Positions 16,695-24,368 of a DNA stretch of 25,438 bases are shown one piece after another (position 1 is the stretch's first letter; each line of letters begins with the position of its first letter). The translations under genes were made by a program, and so were the position numbers. The stretch is from positions 1 to 25,438 of the forward strand of contig JAEYSE010000074.1 in the NCBI GenBank assembly GCA_023435025.1, read 5' to 3'. The notes under the pieces are model-generated. The model was not told where the DNA came from. It saw only the letters and a program-made list of their open reading frames with translations, and ran no database searches. Source of the stretch: Bacillota bacterium. GTDB lineage: Bacteria > Bacillota > Clostridia > Christensenellales > CAG-138.

Positions 16695-17234
16695 TCATCC
16701 CTTTAGCTCTTCAAACAGTCGAAGAAATGCTTCCTCCGCTTCACGGTGCGGAATTTCTTCCGTGGGCAGCGTAATCAACAGTTCGGGCGCCACGTCCCAG
16801 ACTTCGCTGCCGTGGTAGGTCAAAAATTCGTGGTACAGCAGCCGGTCGTCAATGCGCCTGACCTCTCGCTGTTCCATATCCGTGGGAGGTTCAACCTGGA
16901 GCGCCCTGTAAATAACCCGTTGGAGCTGTTCCTCCGCCTGCGCGAACAGCGGAAAATACCGCTTGACCGGGCGCGTGACGTCGCCCAAGTACGCCTCCGC
17001 CGCGTCATGCAGCAGGCAGTGAAGCTGCGTCTTTTTGCTGCTGCAGGCCGCAGCCTCCAGTGCGCAAAAAACAGAATGCTGCGCCACGGAATAAAAAATT
17101 TTAAAGTGCCCGTTCGCCCTGCAGATAAGCGAAAGCGCGTGGGCGATATCTTCAATGCGGATATCCGCTTCCCTGGCCTGAAACGGATCAAATTTAATAT
17201 TGTTATGCGTTGTGATACAGTGTTTCGAATCCAT
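16695..17234 (-). CDS. HD-domain phosphohydrolase (YfbR/5'-nucleotidase-like)
   Basis: A 179-residue soluble metal-dependent phosphohydrolase. The HD fold residues are visible: His53 (SVAQHSV), His76-Asp77 (CLLHDAAEAYLGD) and a later Asp near residue 133 (RRIDDR). The segment IEDIAHALSLICRANGHF is typical of the group related to YfbR-type deoxynucleoside 5'-monophosphatases. The start at 17234 has GGAG 5 bases upstream; the frame is open back to 17312, but no ribosome site supports those earlier codons. It is 85 bases upstream of the triple-GNAT gene on the same strand and may be cotranscribed with it. The substrate is not determined. Confidence 0.85.
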   Translation of the reverse strand: MDSKHCITTHNNIKFDPFQAREADIRIEDIAHALSLICRANGHFKIFYSVAQHSVFCALEAAACSSKKTQLHCLLHDAAEAYLGDVTRPVKRYFPLFAQAEEQLQRVIYRALQVEPPTDMEQREVRRIDDRLLYHEFLTYHGSEVWDVAPELLITLPTEEIPHREAEEAFLRLFEELKG

Positions 17235-17587
17235 GAAAACTCCGTACATTATAGGTAGGAATCTGTTGCCAACAGGTGCACATCCTGTATATTTTGCAAA
17301 TAAGTGTACCATATTTTTGACGGTACTTACAAGTTTTTCATGTACTGCGGCAAACGCTTTGGGGCAGATTCCATTTACGCGCGTTTTTCGCCGTTTTAGC
17401 TACATATGAGCGCTTTTTGCGTGTCGTGGTTGCCAACAAACGTAAAATCTCTTGTTCTCACGCATTCTATCTGCATATTTCATATAGACACGATCTTCAT
17501 ATTTTGTTAATTTATTATCTGACATACTACGTATACTCAATCGTCGGCTCTTTGCCGTCGGAAGTATATAAAAATCAGGAGGACACT

Positions 17588-18580
17588 ATGAAGAAGTACA
17601 TCGCGTTGACTTTAGTTCTGGTTCTTGCATTGTTTGCATTTGCAGGCTGCGGTGCCAAATCCGTAAAGACGGGCTTAGGCGTCGTCAGCTCCATCGGATC
17701 TTCCAAAGAACCCGGCGAGAAGGACGGCAATGCCCAAGTCGATTCCATCGTCGCGGCAGTTCTCGTTGGCGAAGACGGCAAGATCCTCAATTGCAAGATC
17801 GACACCGCGCAGACCAAAATTGCCTTTACCGCAACCGGCACCATTGCCACCCCGCTTGACTCCGTAATCAAGTCCAAGCAGGAAAAGGGCCCCGAATATG
17901 GCATGAAGGCCGCTTCCCCCATCGGCAAGGAATGGAACGAGCAGGCTGACGCTCTGGCTGCCTACGTAATTGGCAAGACCGTTGACGAAATCAAGGCCAT
18001 CCCGCTTAACGAAGAAGGCTCCCCCACCGGCGCCGACCTGGTTAGCTCCGTCACCGTTCATATCAACGGTTACATCGAAGCCATCGCGAAGGCCGTTGCC
18101 AACGCGAAAGATCTTGGCGCAAAAGCCGGCGATACGCTGGGCCTTGGCGTAACCACCTCCATTGCGAAGTCCAAGGACGCAGCCGCCGATGCGGAAGGCC
18201 TTGCACAGGCTTATTCCCACTACAGCGCCACCACCTTTGGTAAAGACGGCAAGATCACCAGCTGCTACATCGATGCTTCCCAGACCAACGTTAATTTCAC
18301 CGTGGAAGGCAAGATCACCTCGGATCTCGCTGCTAGCTTCAAGACCAAGCTGGAGCTGGGCCCCGAATACAACATGAAGCCCGCCTCCCCCATCGGCAAG
18401 GAATGGAACGAGCAGGCAGAAGCATTCGCAAAGTATGTGACCGGCAAGACCGTTGACGAAGTGACCGGCATTGCGCTCACCGAAGGCGCGCCTTCCGCCG
18501 CGGACCTCGTCAGCTCCGTCACCATCCATGTTACCGACATGATCAGCGTTATCACGAAGGCTGCCGGCAACGCGAAGTAA
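17588..18580 (+). CDS. Lipoprotein with two tandem repeat domains, function unknown
   Basis: A 330-residue secreted lipoprotein. The signal is MKKYIALTLVLVLALFAFAG followed by the lipidated Cys21. Two homologous units follow, about residues 29-180 and 184-330. Each has the order GLGV.S...DGKI..C.ID, GPEY.MK.ASPIGKEWNEQ, GKTVDE, ADLVSSVT.H, AK. The start has AGGAGG 6 bases upstream; a longer open frame from 17417 lacks a ribosome site and the signal peptide. The pattern of DGKI strand pairs recalls FMN-binding-type domains but I cannot confirm that. Very uniform codon choice suggests high expression. The gene is monocistronic, ends in a strong terminator and has divergent expression with the HD gene. 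The 17235-17587 gap holds no other gene. Confidence 0.85.
   Translation: MKKYIALTLVLVLALFAFAGCGAKSVKTGLGVVSSIGSSKEPGEKDGNAQVDSIVAAVLVGEDGKILNCKIDTAQTKIAFTATGTIATPLDSVIKSKQEKGPEYGMKAASPIGKEWNEQADALAAYVIGKTVDEIKAIPLNEEGSPTGADLVSSVTVHINGYIEAIAKAVANAKDLGAKAGDTLGLGVTTSIAKSKDAAADAEGLAQAYSHYSATTFGKDGKITSCYIDASQTNVNFTVEGKITSDLAASFKTKLELGPEYNMKPASPIGKEWNEQAEAFAKYVTGKTVDEVTGIALTEGAPSAADLVSSVTIHVTDMISVITKAAGNAK
17916..18418 (+). repeat. Internal direct repeat within the lipoprotein gene
   Basis: The DNA coding for SPIGKEWNEQA occurs at about 17916-17948 and again at about 18385-18417, with essentially identical bases over some 30 positions, while the rest of the two units has diverged. This marks a tandem duplication, with this segment kept either by selection or by gene conversion. 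Confidence 0.75.
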
Positions 18581-18597
18581 GTTCAGACAGATCTCCC

Positions 18598-18629
18598 AAA
18601 AGAGCCGCGCAAACGCGCGGCTCTTTTTT
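18598..18629 (+). terminator. Strong intrinsic terminator of the lipoprotein gene
   Basis: A perfect 10-bp GC-rich stem (18601-18610 with 18615-18624) with an AAAC loop is flanked by A's and followed by a run of six T's. It lies 18 bases after the stop codon. Confidence 0.92.
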
Positions 18630-18723
18630 GTATCCCGTGCTTTTTTGCAGCTCAAAGCGTCGTGATAGAAACCGCCTATGCGGAAAAAACTATGGGTAAC
18701 ACTACAAGAAAGGAGTATTCGCC

Positions 18724-18858
18724 TTGGCAAAGGACAGTCAAATAGACAAGAAGGGCGTGCGGGAGCAAAAGGCAAACAACCAAACGCCGCTCACCCAGGA
18801 AAGCGCAAATAAAAGCAAGAACGATAAGAAGCAATCCGCAGAACATAACCACGTGTAA
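18724..18858 (+). CDS. Small hydrophilic protein, 44 residues, unknown
   Basis: A TTG start at 18724 has AAGGAG 8 bases upstream. The product begins MAKDSQIDKKGVREQK and ends in SAEHNHV. It is rich in Lys, Gln, Asn and Ser with no hydrophobic segment, so it is probably disordered in solution. It is followed 12 bases later by a second small ORF with its own ribosome site, and the two form a mini-operon after the lipoprotein terminator. Size and composition recall small spore or stress proteins but no family is recognised. Confidence 0.5.
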   Translation: MAKDSQIDKKGVREQKANNQTPLTQESANKSKNDKKQSAEHNHV

Positions 18859-18870
18859 GGAGGATTAACC

Positions 18871-19044
18871 ATGGCAAAAGCGGGAATGCGCCGCCCCAAT
18901 GTGGAAGCGCCGCACGGCACAGAGAGCAATAAGCGGCTGCATATTAAAAAGAACGACGTCCCCCCTGTACCCGAAATTCAGGGCAAGGCAAAGACGGGCA
19001 ACGAGAAGGCCAACAACAACCAGGATAACAGCCCCTGGCATTGA
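18871..19044 (+). CDS. Small hydrophilic protein, 57 residues, unknown
   Basis: An ATG at 18871 has AAGGAGG 7 bases upstream, overlapping the end of the first small ORF. The product begins MAKAGMRRPNVEAPHGTESN, continues with a KKNDVPPVPEIQGKAK stretch, and ends QDNSPWH. It is basic, Pro/Asn/Lys-rich, and has no membrane segment. The ordered Pro-containing motif suggests real conservation, not chance. Coupling to the first small ORF implies a joint role. I cannot name the family. Confidence 0.6.
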   Translation: MAKAGMRRPNVEAPHGTESNKRLHIKKNDVPPVPEIQGKAKTGNEKANNNQDNSPWH

Positions 19045-19096
19045 TAAAATGTGTGCGGTTTAAGCACATGTAAGCAAGGGATTGTTCCACTTGGCT

Positions 19097-19252
19097 GATT
19101 AAGCCTCCCGATGGGCCAGGCCTACAGGCACTAGGCCTCAGAGCCGTCACGCAGGGAGAGAAAAGCTAAGCGTTGGGGTTTTCTCTTCCTCAATCGGCTT
19201 TAATCAATAAGAATTACGGGATGTCGCGGCTTTGCTGCGACATCCCCTTTTT
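19097..19252 (+). ncRNA. Candidate structured RNA ending in an intrinsic terminator
   Basis: GATTAAGCC (19097-19105) can pair with GGCTTTAATC (19196-19205, one bulged T), closing about 90 bases. Inside are an AGGCCT/AGGCCT hairpin (19118-19138) and an 8-bp AGAGAAAA/TTTTCTCT hairpin (19157-19186). A terminator hairpin with five T's follows directly. No open frame covers it. It could be the 3' untranslated region of the small-ORF transcript or an independent small RNA. No known RNA family was recognised. Confidence 0.35.
19218..19252 (+). terminator. Strong intrinsic terminator after the small-ORF mini-operon
   Basis: A perfect 10-bp stem (19218-19227 with 19237-19246) with a 9-base loop is followed by C and five T's. 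On the minus strand no U-run follows, so it serves plus-strand transcripts and lies just past the convergent amine oxidase gene. Confidence 0.88.
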
Positions 19253-19257
19253 ATACG

Positions 19258-20922
19258 CTAGCACCCTCTGGCGATCTGGTTGGCAGCGACCCGCGCGCTA
19301 TATAACGCGCCCTGTATCCAGCCTTGCTTTACGGATATATGCTCTCCGGCAAATACAACCCTGCAATTATACTCCGGCTGCTGCATGGCGTAGAGAAAAT
19401 TAACCTTCTGCCCCGGCCCGCTTGCCGCAAAGGCACCCCGGGCCCAGGGCTGTGAATTCCATTCCACCGTCTTGTGGTCTAGTATGAGCGAGCTGAGGTC
19501 ATCCGCCAGAATGCCGTGTACCCTCGCGATGTTGTCTATGACTTCCCGGAAGCGCCGGGCGGCGTCCTGGTTCCAAACGCGGGTGGAGTCCTGGCCAATA
19601 TTGTATGCGCCTGTAATAACGCCGGGCGTATCCGGGCCGCAGTATTCCGCTTCTTCGCACCGGACATGATCCGTCGGGTAGAGAATGGACTGAATAGGAA
19701 GGTCCGTAAAGGAAATACCCCCGTTCATCCGGCCATATGGGGCGTCTTCCTCCCAGAAACGGGTTTTAAAGAGCATCAGGGATTTCATGGCGTTGGGATA
19801 GTTCAGTTCACGTATAGCCTGCATTTTCTGGTTGCTGAAAAAAGGCGTTATGGATACTTCTCTTAGCGTTGCAAAGGGAATCGCACAGACCACATAGTCA
19901 AAGTGCTCCTCTTCCTCCCTGCGATCAAGCCCGGAATAGCGAATGTGTACCTGTTGGCCGTCGCGTGAAAGCGAGATGCCCGTTACCGCATTCCCCAAAA
20001 GGATGGAGACGGCTCCCAACTGCTCGGGAGGCAGCGAATATTCCGGTGGGTTGGCGCTGATTAAGGAATAATAGAACGCAAGCGGCAGGTTCACCATGCC
20101 GCCGCATATCCGATAGACATTGAGAAAATCAAGCGAATACTCGCTGCTCATGACTTCATCATGGCTGACATCCAATAGCGCCCCGGTCAAAGGTTCCACA
20201 GCTGAGAGGAGGCTGATTGCGCCCTGGCTGAGATTCAGTTGCTCAAAAACCTGGCGGCTGCTTAATCGGGTAATATCCGCGTAATCTATGGAATACTCCG
20301 GGAGTATCTGAAGAATTTGCTTCCTCTTCTCAGGGGAGAGACTCAAAAGCATGGTATTCGTGGCATAATCGCTCAGTTCATTCCAAGGGGTAAGCCGTTC
20401 CATTTCATTGAGCGGATACAGGGGATATAAAAACTCATTGATATTCCTTCCGCTTGGCTCCCGCCGAATTCTTGTTTCATGAGCATATATAAAATTGTTC
20501 GCCTGGGGTGCCGCCATGGATTCAGTACATAAATGTAAAAGATTCAGATAGTACCATGTGGTTTCGTGGGATACGGGAATGCGAACCGCACCGAACTCGC
20601 CGTAATACTGGTAAGCCTTATCAAAGTACCAGGTATACACCCTGCCGCCAATCCGATCCCTGTGAGATTCAAATATCGTGATATCCGCCCCCAGCTTTCT
20701 CAGCTCATGCGCGGCGCACAAGCCCGCAAGTCCCCCGCCGATAACGCCGATACGCATGTTTTTCATATCCCCGGGCCGTCTGTATGTCAGGACATCCGGC
20801 GGCGGGCTTAAAAGTTTTATAATATTCTCGTAATCCTCCGGCCTGCCTGCCCGCTCCAGTGCCGCTCTCAGCATCGCACGCCTCTGCTCGTCGGTGGGAT
20901 TTCTAAAGCTGCTCTGTCCCAT
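19258..20922 (-). CDS. FAD-dependent amine oxidase (flavin monoamine/L-amino-acid oxidase family)
   Basis: A 554-residue flavoenzyme. After an unusual 56-residue N-terminal extension, the Rossmann ADP-binding motif IGVIGGGLAGLCAAHEL occupies residues 58-74, followed by IFESHRDRIGGRVYTW, the RIGGR signature of the family. The C-terminal FAD-contacting block is FAGEHISVKQGWIQGAL. It would oxidise an amine or amino acid to an imine with transfer of electrons to oxygen or another acceptor. No secretion signal is seen. AAGG lies 6 bases before the ATG. It is divergent from the carbamate kinase gene across 303 bases. The substrate is unknown; an aerobic-type oxidase in a probable anaerobe is notable. 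Confidence 0.9.
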   Translation of the reverse strand: MGQSSFRNPTDEQRRAMLRAALERAGRPEDYENIIKLLSPPPDVLTYRRPGDMKNMRIGVIGGGLAGLCAAHELRKLGADITIFESHRDRIGGRVYTWYFDKAYQYYGEFGAVRIPVSHETTWYYLNLLHLCTESMAAPQANNFIYAHETRIRREPSGRNINEFLYPLYPLNEMERLTPWNELSDYATNTMLLSLSPEKRKQILQILPEYSIDYADITRLSSRQVFEQLNLSQGAISLLSAVEPLTGALLDVSHDEVMSSEYSLDFLNVYRICGGMVNLPLAFYYSLISANPPEYSLPPEQLGAVSILLGNAVTGISLSRDGQQVHIRYSGLDRREEEEHFDYVVCAIPFATLREVSITPFFSNQKMQAIRELNYPNAMKSLMLFKTRFWEEDAPYGRMNGGISFTDLPIQSILYPTDHVRCEEAEYCGPDTPGVITGAYNIGQDSTRVWNQDAARRFREVIDNIARVHGILADDLSSLILDHKTVEWNSQPWARGAFAASGPGQKVNFLYAMQQPEYNCRVVFAGEHISVKQGWIQGALYSARVAANQIARGC

Positions 20923-21225
20923 ATAACGCCTTCCATATTATTCAATTTGCATTAAATATATTGGCAGGCCGGGCAACTATGATAGGACTGTGGATGGGAA
21001 AGGAAATTGCCGCAAAATCGCGGGGCATCTGCCGTGCTATAAGAATAAAAAGGCACTCTGTAGCGGCTGCTAAAAAATTTTTAGCAGGAAAAAATAAATT
21101 TTTAAAACCAGTAGAATCCGAACAATCGATATGATATGATAGGTCTGTCCTACTGCATGGCAAAGATGCCGTGTGCCGCATGTTCCATATAAAATTAATC
21201 TTTATATGATCGGAAGGAGAGCGCA
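20923..21225. other. Divergent intergenic region between amine oxidase and carbamate kinase
   Basis: No gene is seen here. It holds a near-perfect 21-base palindrome, CTGCTAAAAAATTTTTAGCAG, at 21067-21087, inside an AT-rich stretch that must contain two back-to-back promoters. AT-rich candidates near 21128-21142 (TATGATATGATAGG) may be -10 elements for carbamate kinase; no clear -35 is assigned. Confidence 0.4.
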
Positions 21226-22140
21226 ATGGGCAAGCGTATCGTCATTGCTTTGGGTGGCAACGCCCTGGGTAACAACCTCAAGGAGCAGATGGAGGCGGTA
21301 AAGATAACCTCCGTTGCGATAGCAAACTTGATTGAACAGGGGCATGACGTGGTAATCTCCCACGGCAACGGCCCGCAGGTGGGTATGATCAACCTGGCCA
21401 TGGAAAGCCAGAACATCCCGCTTTCCATGTGCGTGGCTATGAGCCAGGCCTATATCGGGTACGATCTGCAGAATGCGCTGCGCGAAGAACTACTGCACCG
21501 TGGTATTGCAAAGCCCTCTTCCACCGTCATTACGCAGGTAGTGGTCAATGCGGACGATCCCGCATTTCAAAAGCCCACCAAGCCCATCGGCCGTTTCTTG
21601 ACCAAAATGGAGGCGGATGAGCTCGCTGCGGCAGGCCATGCCGTTATGGAAGACGCGGGTCGCGGATACCGGCGCGTAGTCGCTTCCCCTCGCCCGCAGC
21701 GTATTGTGGAGATTGAAACCATCCGCGCGCTGGTGGAAGCCGGGCAGGTCGTAATCGCCGGCGGCGGCGGCGGCATTCCAGTGATGGAACAGGAAAACGG
21801 GCACCTAAAAGGTATGCCCGCCGTAATCGATAAGGATTTTGCAAGCTGCGTGCTGGCTCAGGAACTCAACGCCGACCTCCTTATTATACTGACGGCGGTA
21901 GAGAAGGTGGCCATTCGCTACAACACCCCCGAACAGCAGTGGCTGGATCAGATTTCGGTCAAAGATGCGGAAGGCCTGATTAAGGAAGGTCATTTTGCCC
22001 CCGGCTCCATGCTGCCCAAGGTGCAGGCCGCGGTGGAATTCGCCGCTTCCAAGCCGGGACGCGAGGCGCTCATTACGCTGTTGCAAAAGGCACGCGAGGC
22101 CATTAACGGCGAAACCGGGACACGAATCATCGGGAAATAA
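21226..22140 (+). CDS. arcC: Carbamate kinase
   Basis: Transfers the phosphate of carbamoyl phosphate to ADP, yielding ATP, ammonia and CO2; the last step of fermentative citrulline, allantoin or agmatine breakdown. 304 residues, the usual length. Motifs are VIALGGNALG at residues 6-15, ISHGNGPQVGMIN near 45, the KPTKPIGRFL segment near 118, VIAGGGGGIPV near 175, and the C-terminal GSMLPKVQAAVEF. AAGGAG precedes the ATG by 8 bases. It stands alone between its own promoter region and a terminator, with no arcA or argF next to it, so the source of carbamoyl phosphate is encoded elsewhere. Confidence 0.95.
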   Translation: MGKRIVIALGGNALGNNLKEQMEAVKITSVAIANLIEQGHDVVISHGNGPQVGMINLAMESQNIPLSMCVAMSQAYIGYDLQNALREELLHRGIAKPSSTVITQVVVNADDPAFQKPTKPIGRFLTKMEADELAAAGHAVMEDAGRGYRRVVASPRPQRIVEIETIRALVEAGQVVIAGGGGGIPVMEQENGHLKGMPAVIDKDFASCVLAQELNADLLIILTAVEKVAIRYNTPEQQWLDQISVKDAEGLIKEGHFAPGSMLPKVQAAVEFAASKPGREALITLLQKAREAINGETGTRIIGK

Positions 22141-22147
22141 CAATCAT

Positions 22148-22185
22148 AAAGCGCCTCCCGTTCCATTGAAGCGGGAGGCGCTTTT
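22148..22185. terminator. Terminator between carbamate kinase and the GGDEF-EAL gene
   Basis: AAAGCGCCTCCCG (22148-22160) pairs with CGGGAGGCGCTTT (22172-22184) around an 11-base loop, a 13-bp stem, followed by T's on the plus strand and a shorter U-run on the minus strand. The two genes are convergent, so it probably serves both. Confidence 0.85.
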
Positions 22186-22202
22186 GCATTTTAGCGTGAT
22201 CT

Positions 22203-24140
22203 TTAGGAGGAAGTGACTGCAATCCGCCGCTCCTCCTTCAGCCTGCGGATAAATTCTTCCTGCTGCATGGGCGGCATCACGCCTGGACCCTGCATATATG
22301 CAAACCCGTGCGATTCAAGATATTGCACATGTTCTTCGGAGACCACGTTGCCTGCGATGACAACGGTGTTGAACTGCTCAAAAAACTTAAGCGTTAGCTT
22401 GAAATACGCGTTGAGCCGGGCCGAAAGGCCCATGCCAAACAGCTCCGCCTCATTAAGCTTCACATAGGAAAAAGGCGTTGTCAGCAAATCATCCATACTG
22501 CTCTGGGAAGTGTCCTTGATGCAGGCACCGACTCCTTTTTGGCTTAGCTGCAGCAGGTTTTCCCGGACGCGCGGGCCGAGGTTGACAAATTGCCCGGCAA
22601 GCTGCAGCTTGATGCAGCGGATATCCGCATGCTCTTCCTCTATGATATTGAGTATGCGCTGTATGATGCTTTCACTCATTAGCTGGGTCTGCGTGATTTC
22701 GCAGAACAGCACGACGTCCCCCATGCCCATGATATTCAGTTGCCGTTGGAACGCACAGGCGCGGCGCAGCAGCAGTTCGTTGATGGGGTTTAGAAGATTG
22801 AATTGCTCCGCCACGCGCATAATTTGCTCTTCCGAGTATGTGCCGCATCCTTCCAGCTGAAACCCGATGCCGCAATCAGCGCCAAACAGCCTGCGGGTTT
22901 CATTTTCAATTTTTATAACCGGATCAATATTGAGTGAAAACGCGCCGCTTTTGATGGCCGCTTTTAACGCAGCGATGATCTCACGCTCGCACGCGTAGCT
23001 GGAAAGCAGCTCCTCCGTACAGGCCACGATTCCGCTTCTGCCGCTTTTGCCTGCCTGACCTACGCCGTATTTGAGGTATGGCAGGATATCCTGCCCCAAT
23101 ATCTTGGAGGGTAACGCCTCATAATAGGCCGCACAGAAATCCAATCTACATAGCATGCTTCCGGTCAGCCAATCCGCGTTGAGGTGTTCGTAGGCCTCCT
23201 CCATATTACGGTACCCCACATGCTCCATCATGGCGCAGACAAATTCGTCCTCCGCGATGCGGTAGACGTTTTGTTGCCCATAAATTTGTTTGAGGTATTC
23301 CGCTACCGCCTTGGTCAATTCGTCCGCCGGCTGGTGCCCGTATTCGCTGCGGATGACGTCATAGTTTTGCCAGGAAAACAGGATGAAGGCACGCGGCGGC
23401 AGAGCGACGTATTGCCGGTGCAGCGCAACATAGAACGAACTAAGATTGAAGCTGCCCGTAAGCATATCATACGCCGAGGCGTTGCTGTGCAGGCTCAAAT
23501 ACAGCACCAACAGGCTCACCATAAACGCCGTGCCCTGCAGTTGCACATTTGGAAAGAAATTGCCAATAAATATGAACGGTATGAGAGAAACGGGGGCCGT
23601 TACCAAAGCCTGCCGTGTGGGGCTTGAAATGTTCTTCCATTGCAAGGAAAGCGCAATCACAGCAAAAATAATATAGACCATGGACAAAAAGAACGGCAGG
23701 CGGTTGAAGTCTTCTCGCACATACTGCATTTGCGTGCTGAACGAATACAGGATGGGCGTAAAGCGGTTCAGAACGGTAACGGCGGCCATGACGGCGACAA
23801 TTACATACCCAATTACCGTACAAAAGGTATGGTATGCGCTTTTGGGTGAGTCTTCATATACGATATGGAGCCAATACTGCCCGAACGCCACCACCATTGT
23901 GGAGATTATCAAGAAGAACAGATCGCTGAAGAGCCATGATATCCACGAGGGCAACGTGTTTGCGTGAATGATGGTAATGACCGAAATTACATTAATAAAC
24001 GTCGTTACGATGGCGGCCACAATACAGCGCACAAACAGTATGTCCCGCCTGGTGCGTATGAGCGCCGATTTCCTATGGAACGTTAACAAAATCCCGAGCA
24101 CGACAATGGCAATAAGCTCCGGGACATAGTTCCAATCCAT
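22203..24140 (-). CDS. Membrane protein with degenerate GGDEF and EAL domains
   Basis: A 645-residue protein. The N-terminal 210 residues hold about six or seven membrane helices. A GGDEF-like domain follows (about 220-350), but its signature is AEDEF at residues 296-300 and not GG(D/E)EF. The C-terminal EAL-like domain (about 385-635) keeps the fold outline but not the catalytic residues: EALLR is replaced by QLEGC, DDFG by KDTS (residues 542-545), KID by KLN and AEGVE by AGNVV. It probably cannot make or cleave cyclic di-GMP and may act as a binding or scaffold sensor. The start at 24140 has GGAGG 5 bases upstream; a longer frame to 24191 lacks one. Confidence 0.85.
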   Translation of the reverse strand: MDWNYVPELIAIVVLGILLTFHRKSALIRTRRDILFVRCIVAAIVTTFINVISVITIIHANTLPSWISWLFSDLFFLIISTMVVAFGQYWLHIVYEDSPKSAYHTFCTVIGYVIVAVMAAVTVLNRFTPILYSFSTQMQYVREDFNRLPFFLSMVYIIFAVIALSLQWKNISSPTRQALVTAPVSLIPFIFIGNFFPNVQLQGTAFMVSLLVLYLSLHSNASAYDMLTGSFNLSSFYVALHRQYVALPPRAFILFSWQNYDVIRSEYGHQPADELTKAVAEYLKQIYGQQNVYRIAEDEFVCAMMEHVGYRNMEEAYEHLNADWLTGSMLCRLDFCAAYYEALPSKILGQDILPYLKYGVGQAGKSGRSGIVACTEELLSSYACEREIIAALKAAIKSGAFSLNIDPVIKIENETRRLFGADCGIGFQLEGCGTYSEEQIMRVAEQFNLLNPINELLLRRACAFQRQLNIMGMGDVVLFCEITQTQLMSESIIQRILNIIEEEHADIRCIKLQLAGQFVNLGPRVRENLLQLSQKGVGACIKDTSQSSMDDLLTTPFSYVKLNEAELFGMGLSARLNAYFKLTLKFFEQFNTVVIAGNVVSEEHVQYLESHGFAYMQGPGVMPPMQQEEFIRRLKEERRIAVTSS

Positions 24141-24263
24141 GTATGCCTCCGTAAAAACCCCTGCCGTAATACTTTGAGTATACCTACGCACGAAAAAAAT
24201 GTAAACGTAAATATTGCAAAAAACGGCATTTCCTGTGTTGTTTCACGTCTCAGATCCATGTGT

Positions 24264-24312
24264 CTGCCCGCCATTTTGCATCCGTTGACATGCGGGCAGG
24301 GTGTGATAGTAT
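24264..24312 (+). promoter_or_regulatory. Promoter of the purine phosphorylase operon with flanking inverted repeat
   Basis: A perfect TTGACA (24285-24290) is followed after 16 bases by TAGTAT (24307-24312), preceded by TG as an extended -10. An 8-bp inverted repeat, CTGCCCGC at 24264-24271 and GCGGGCAG at 24292-24299, brackets the -35 box, consistent with a repressor site. The leader is about 50 bases long. Confidence 0.65.
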
Positions 24313-24368
24313 GAAAGTACGATCAAATCCACAAGTTCCCTGAAAACCGCAATGGAAAGGAAATGATT

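Noticed and set aside
17248..17253. TATAAT on the minus strand as promoter of the HD-domain gene
   Set aside because: The start of transcription would fall after the ribosome site of the chosen ATG, and no -35 lies at the right distance.
17265..17437. Two copies of GTTGCCAAC as a possible operator pair between the HD and lipoprotein genes
   Set aside because: Only nine bases long, 164 bases apart and without further symmetry in common; could be chance.
17675..18775. 366-residue minus-strand frame opposite the lipoprotein gene
   Set aside because: It results from the strong codon bias of the lipoprotein, crosses its terminator, and has no recognisable domain.
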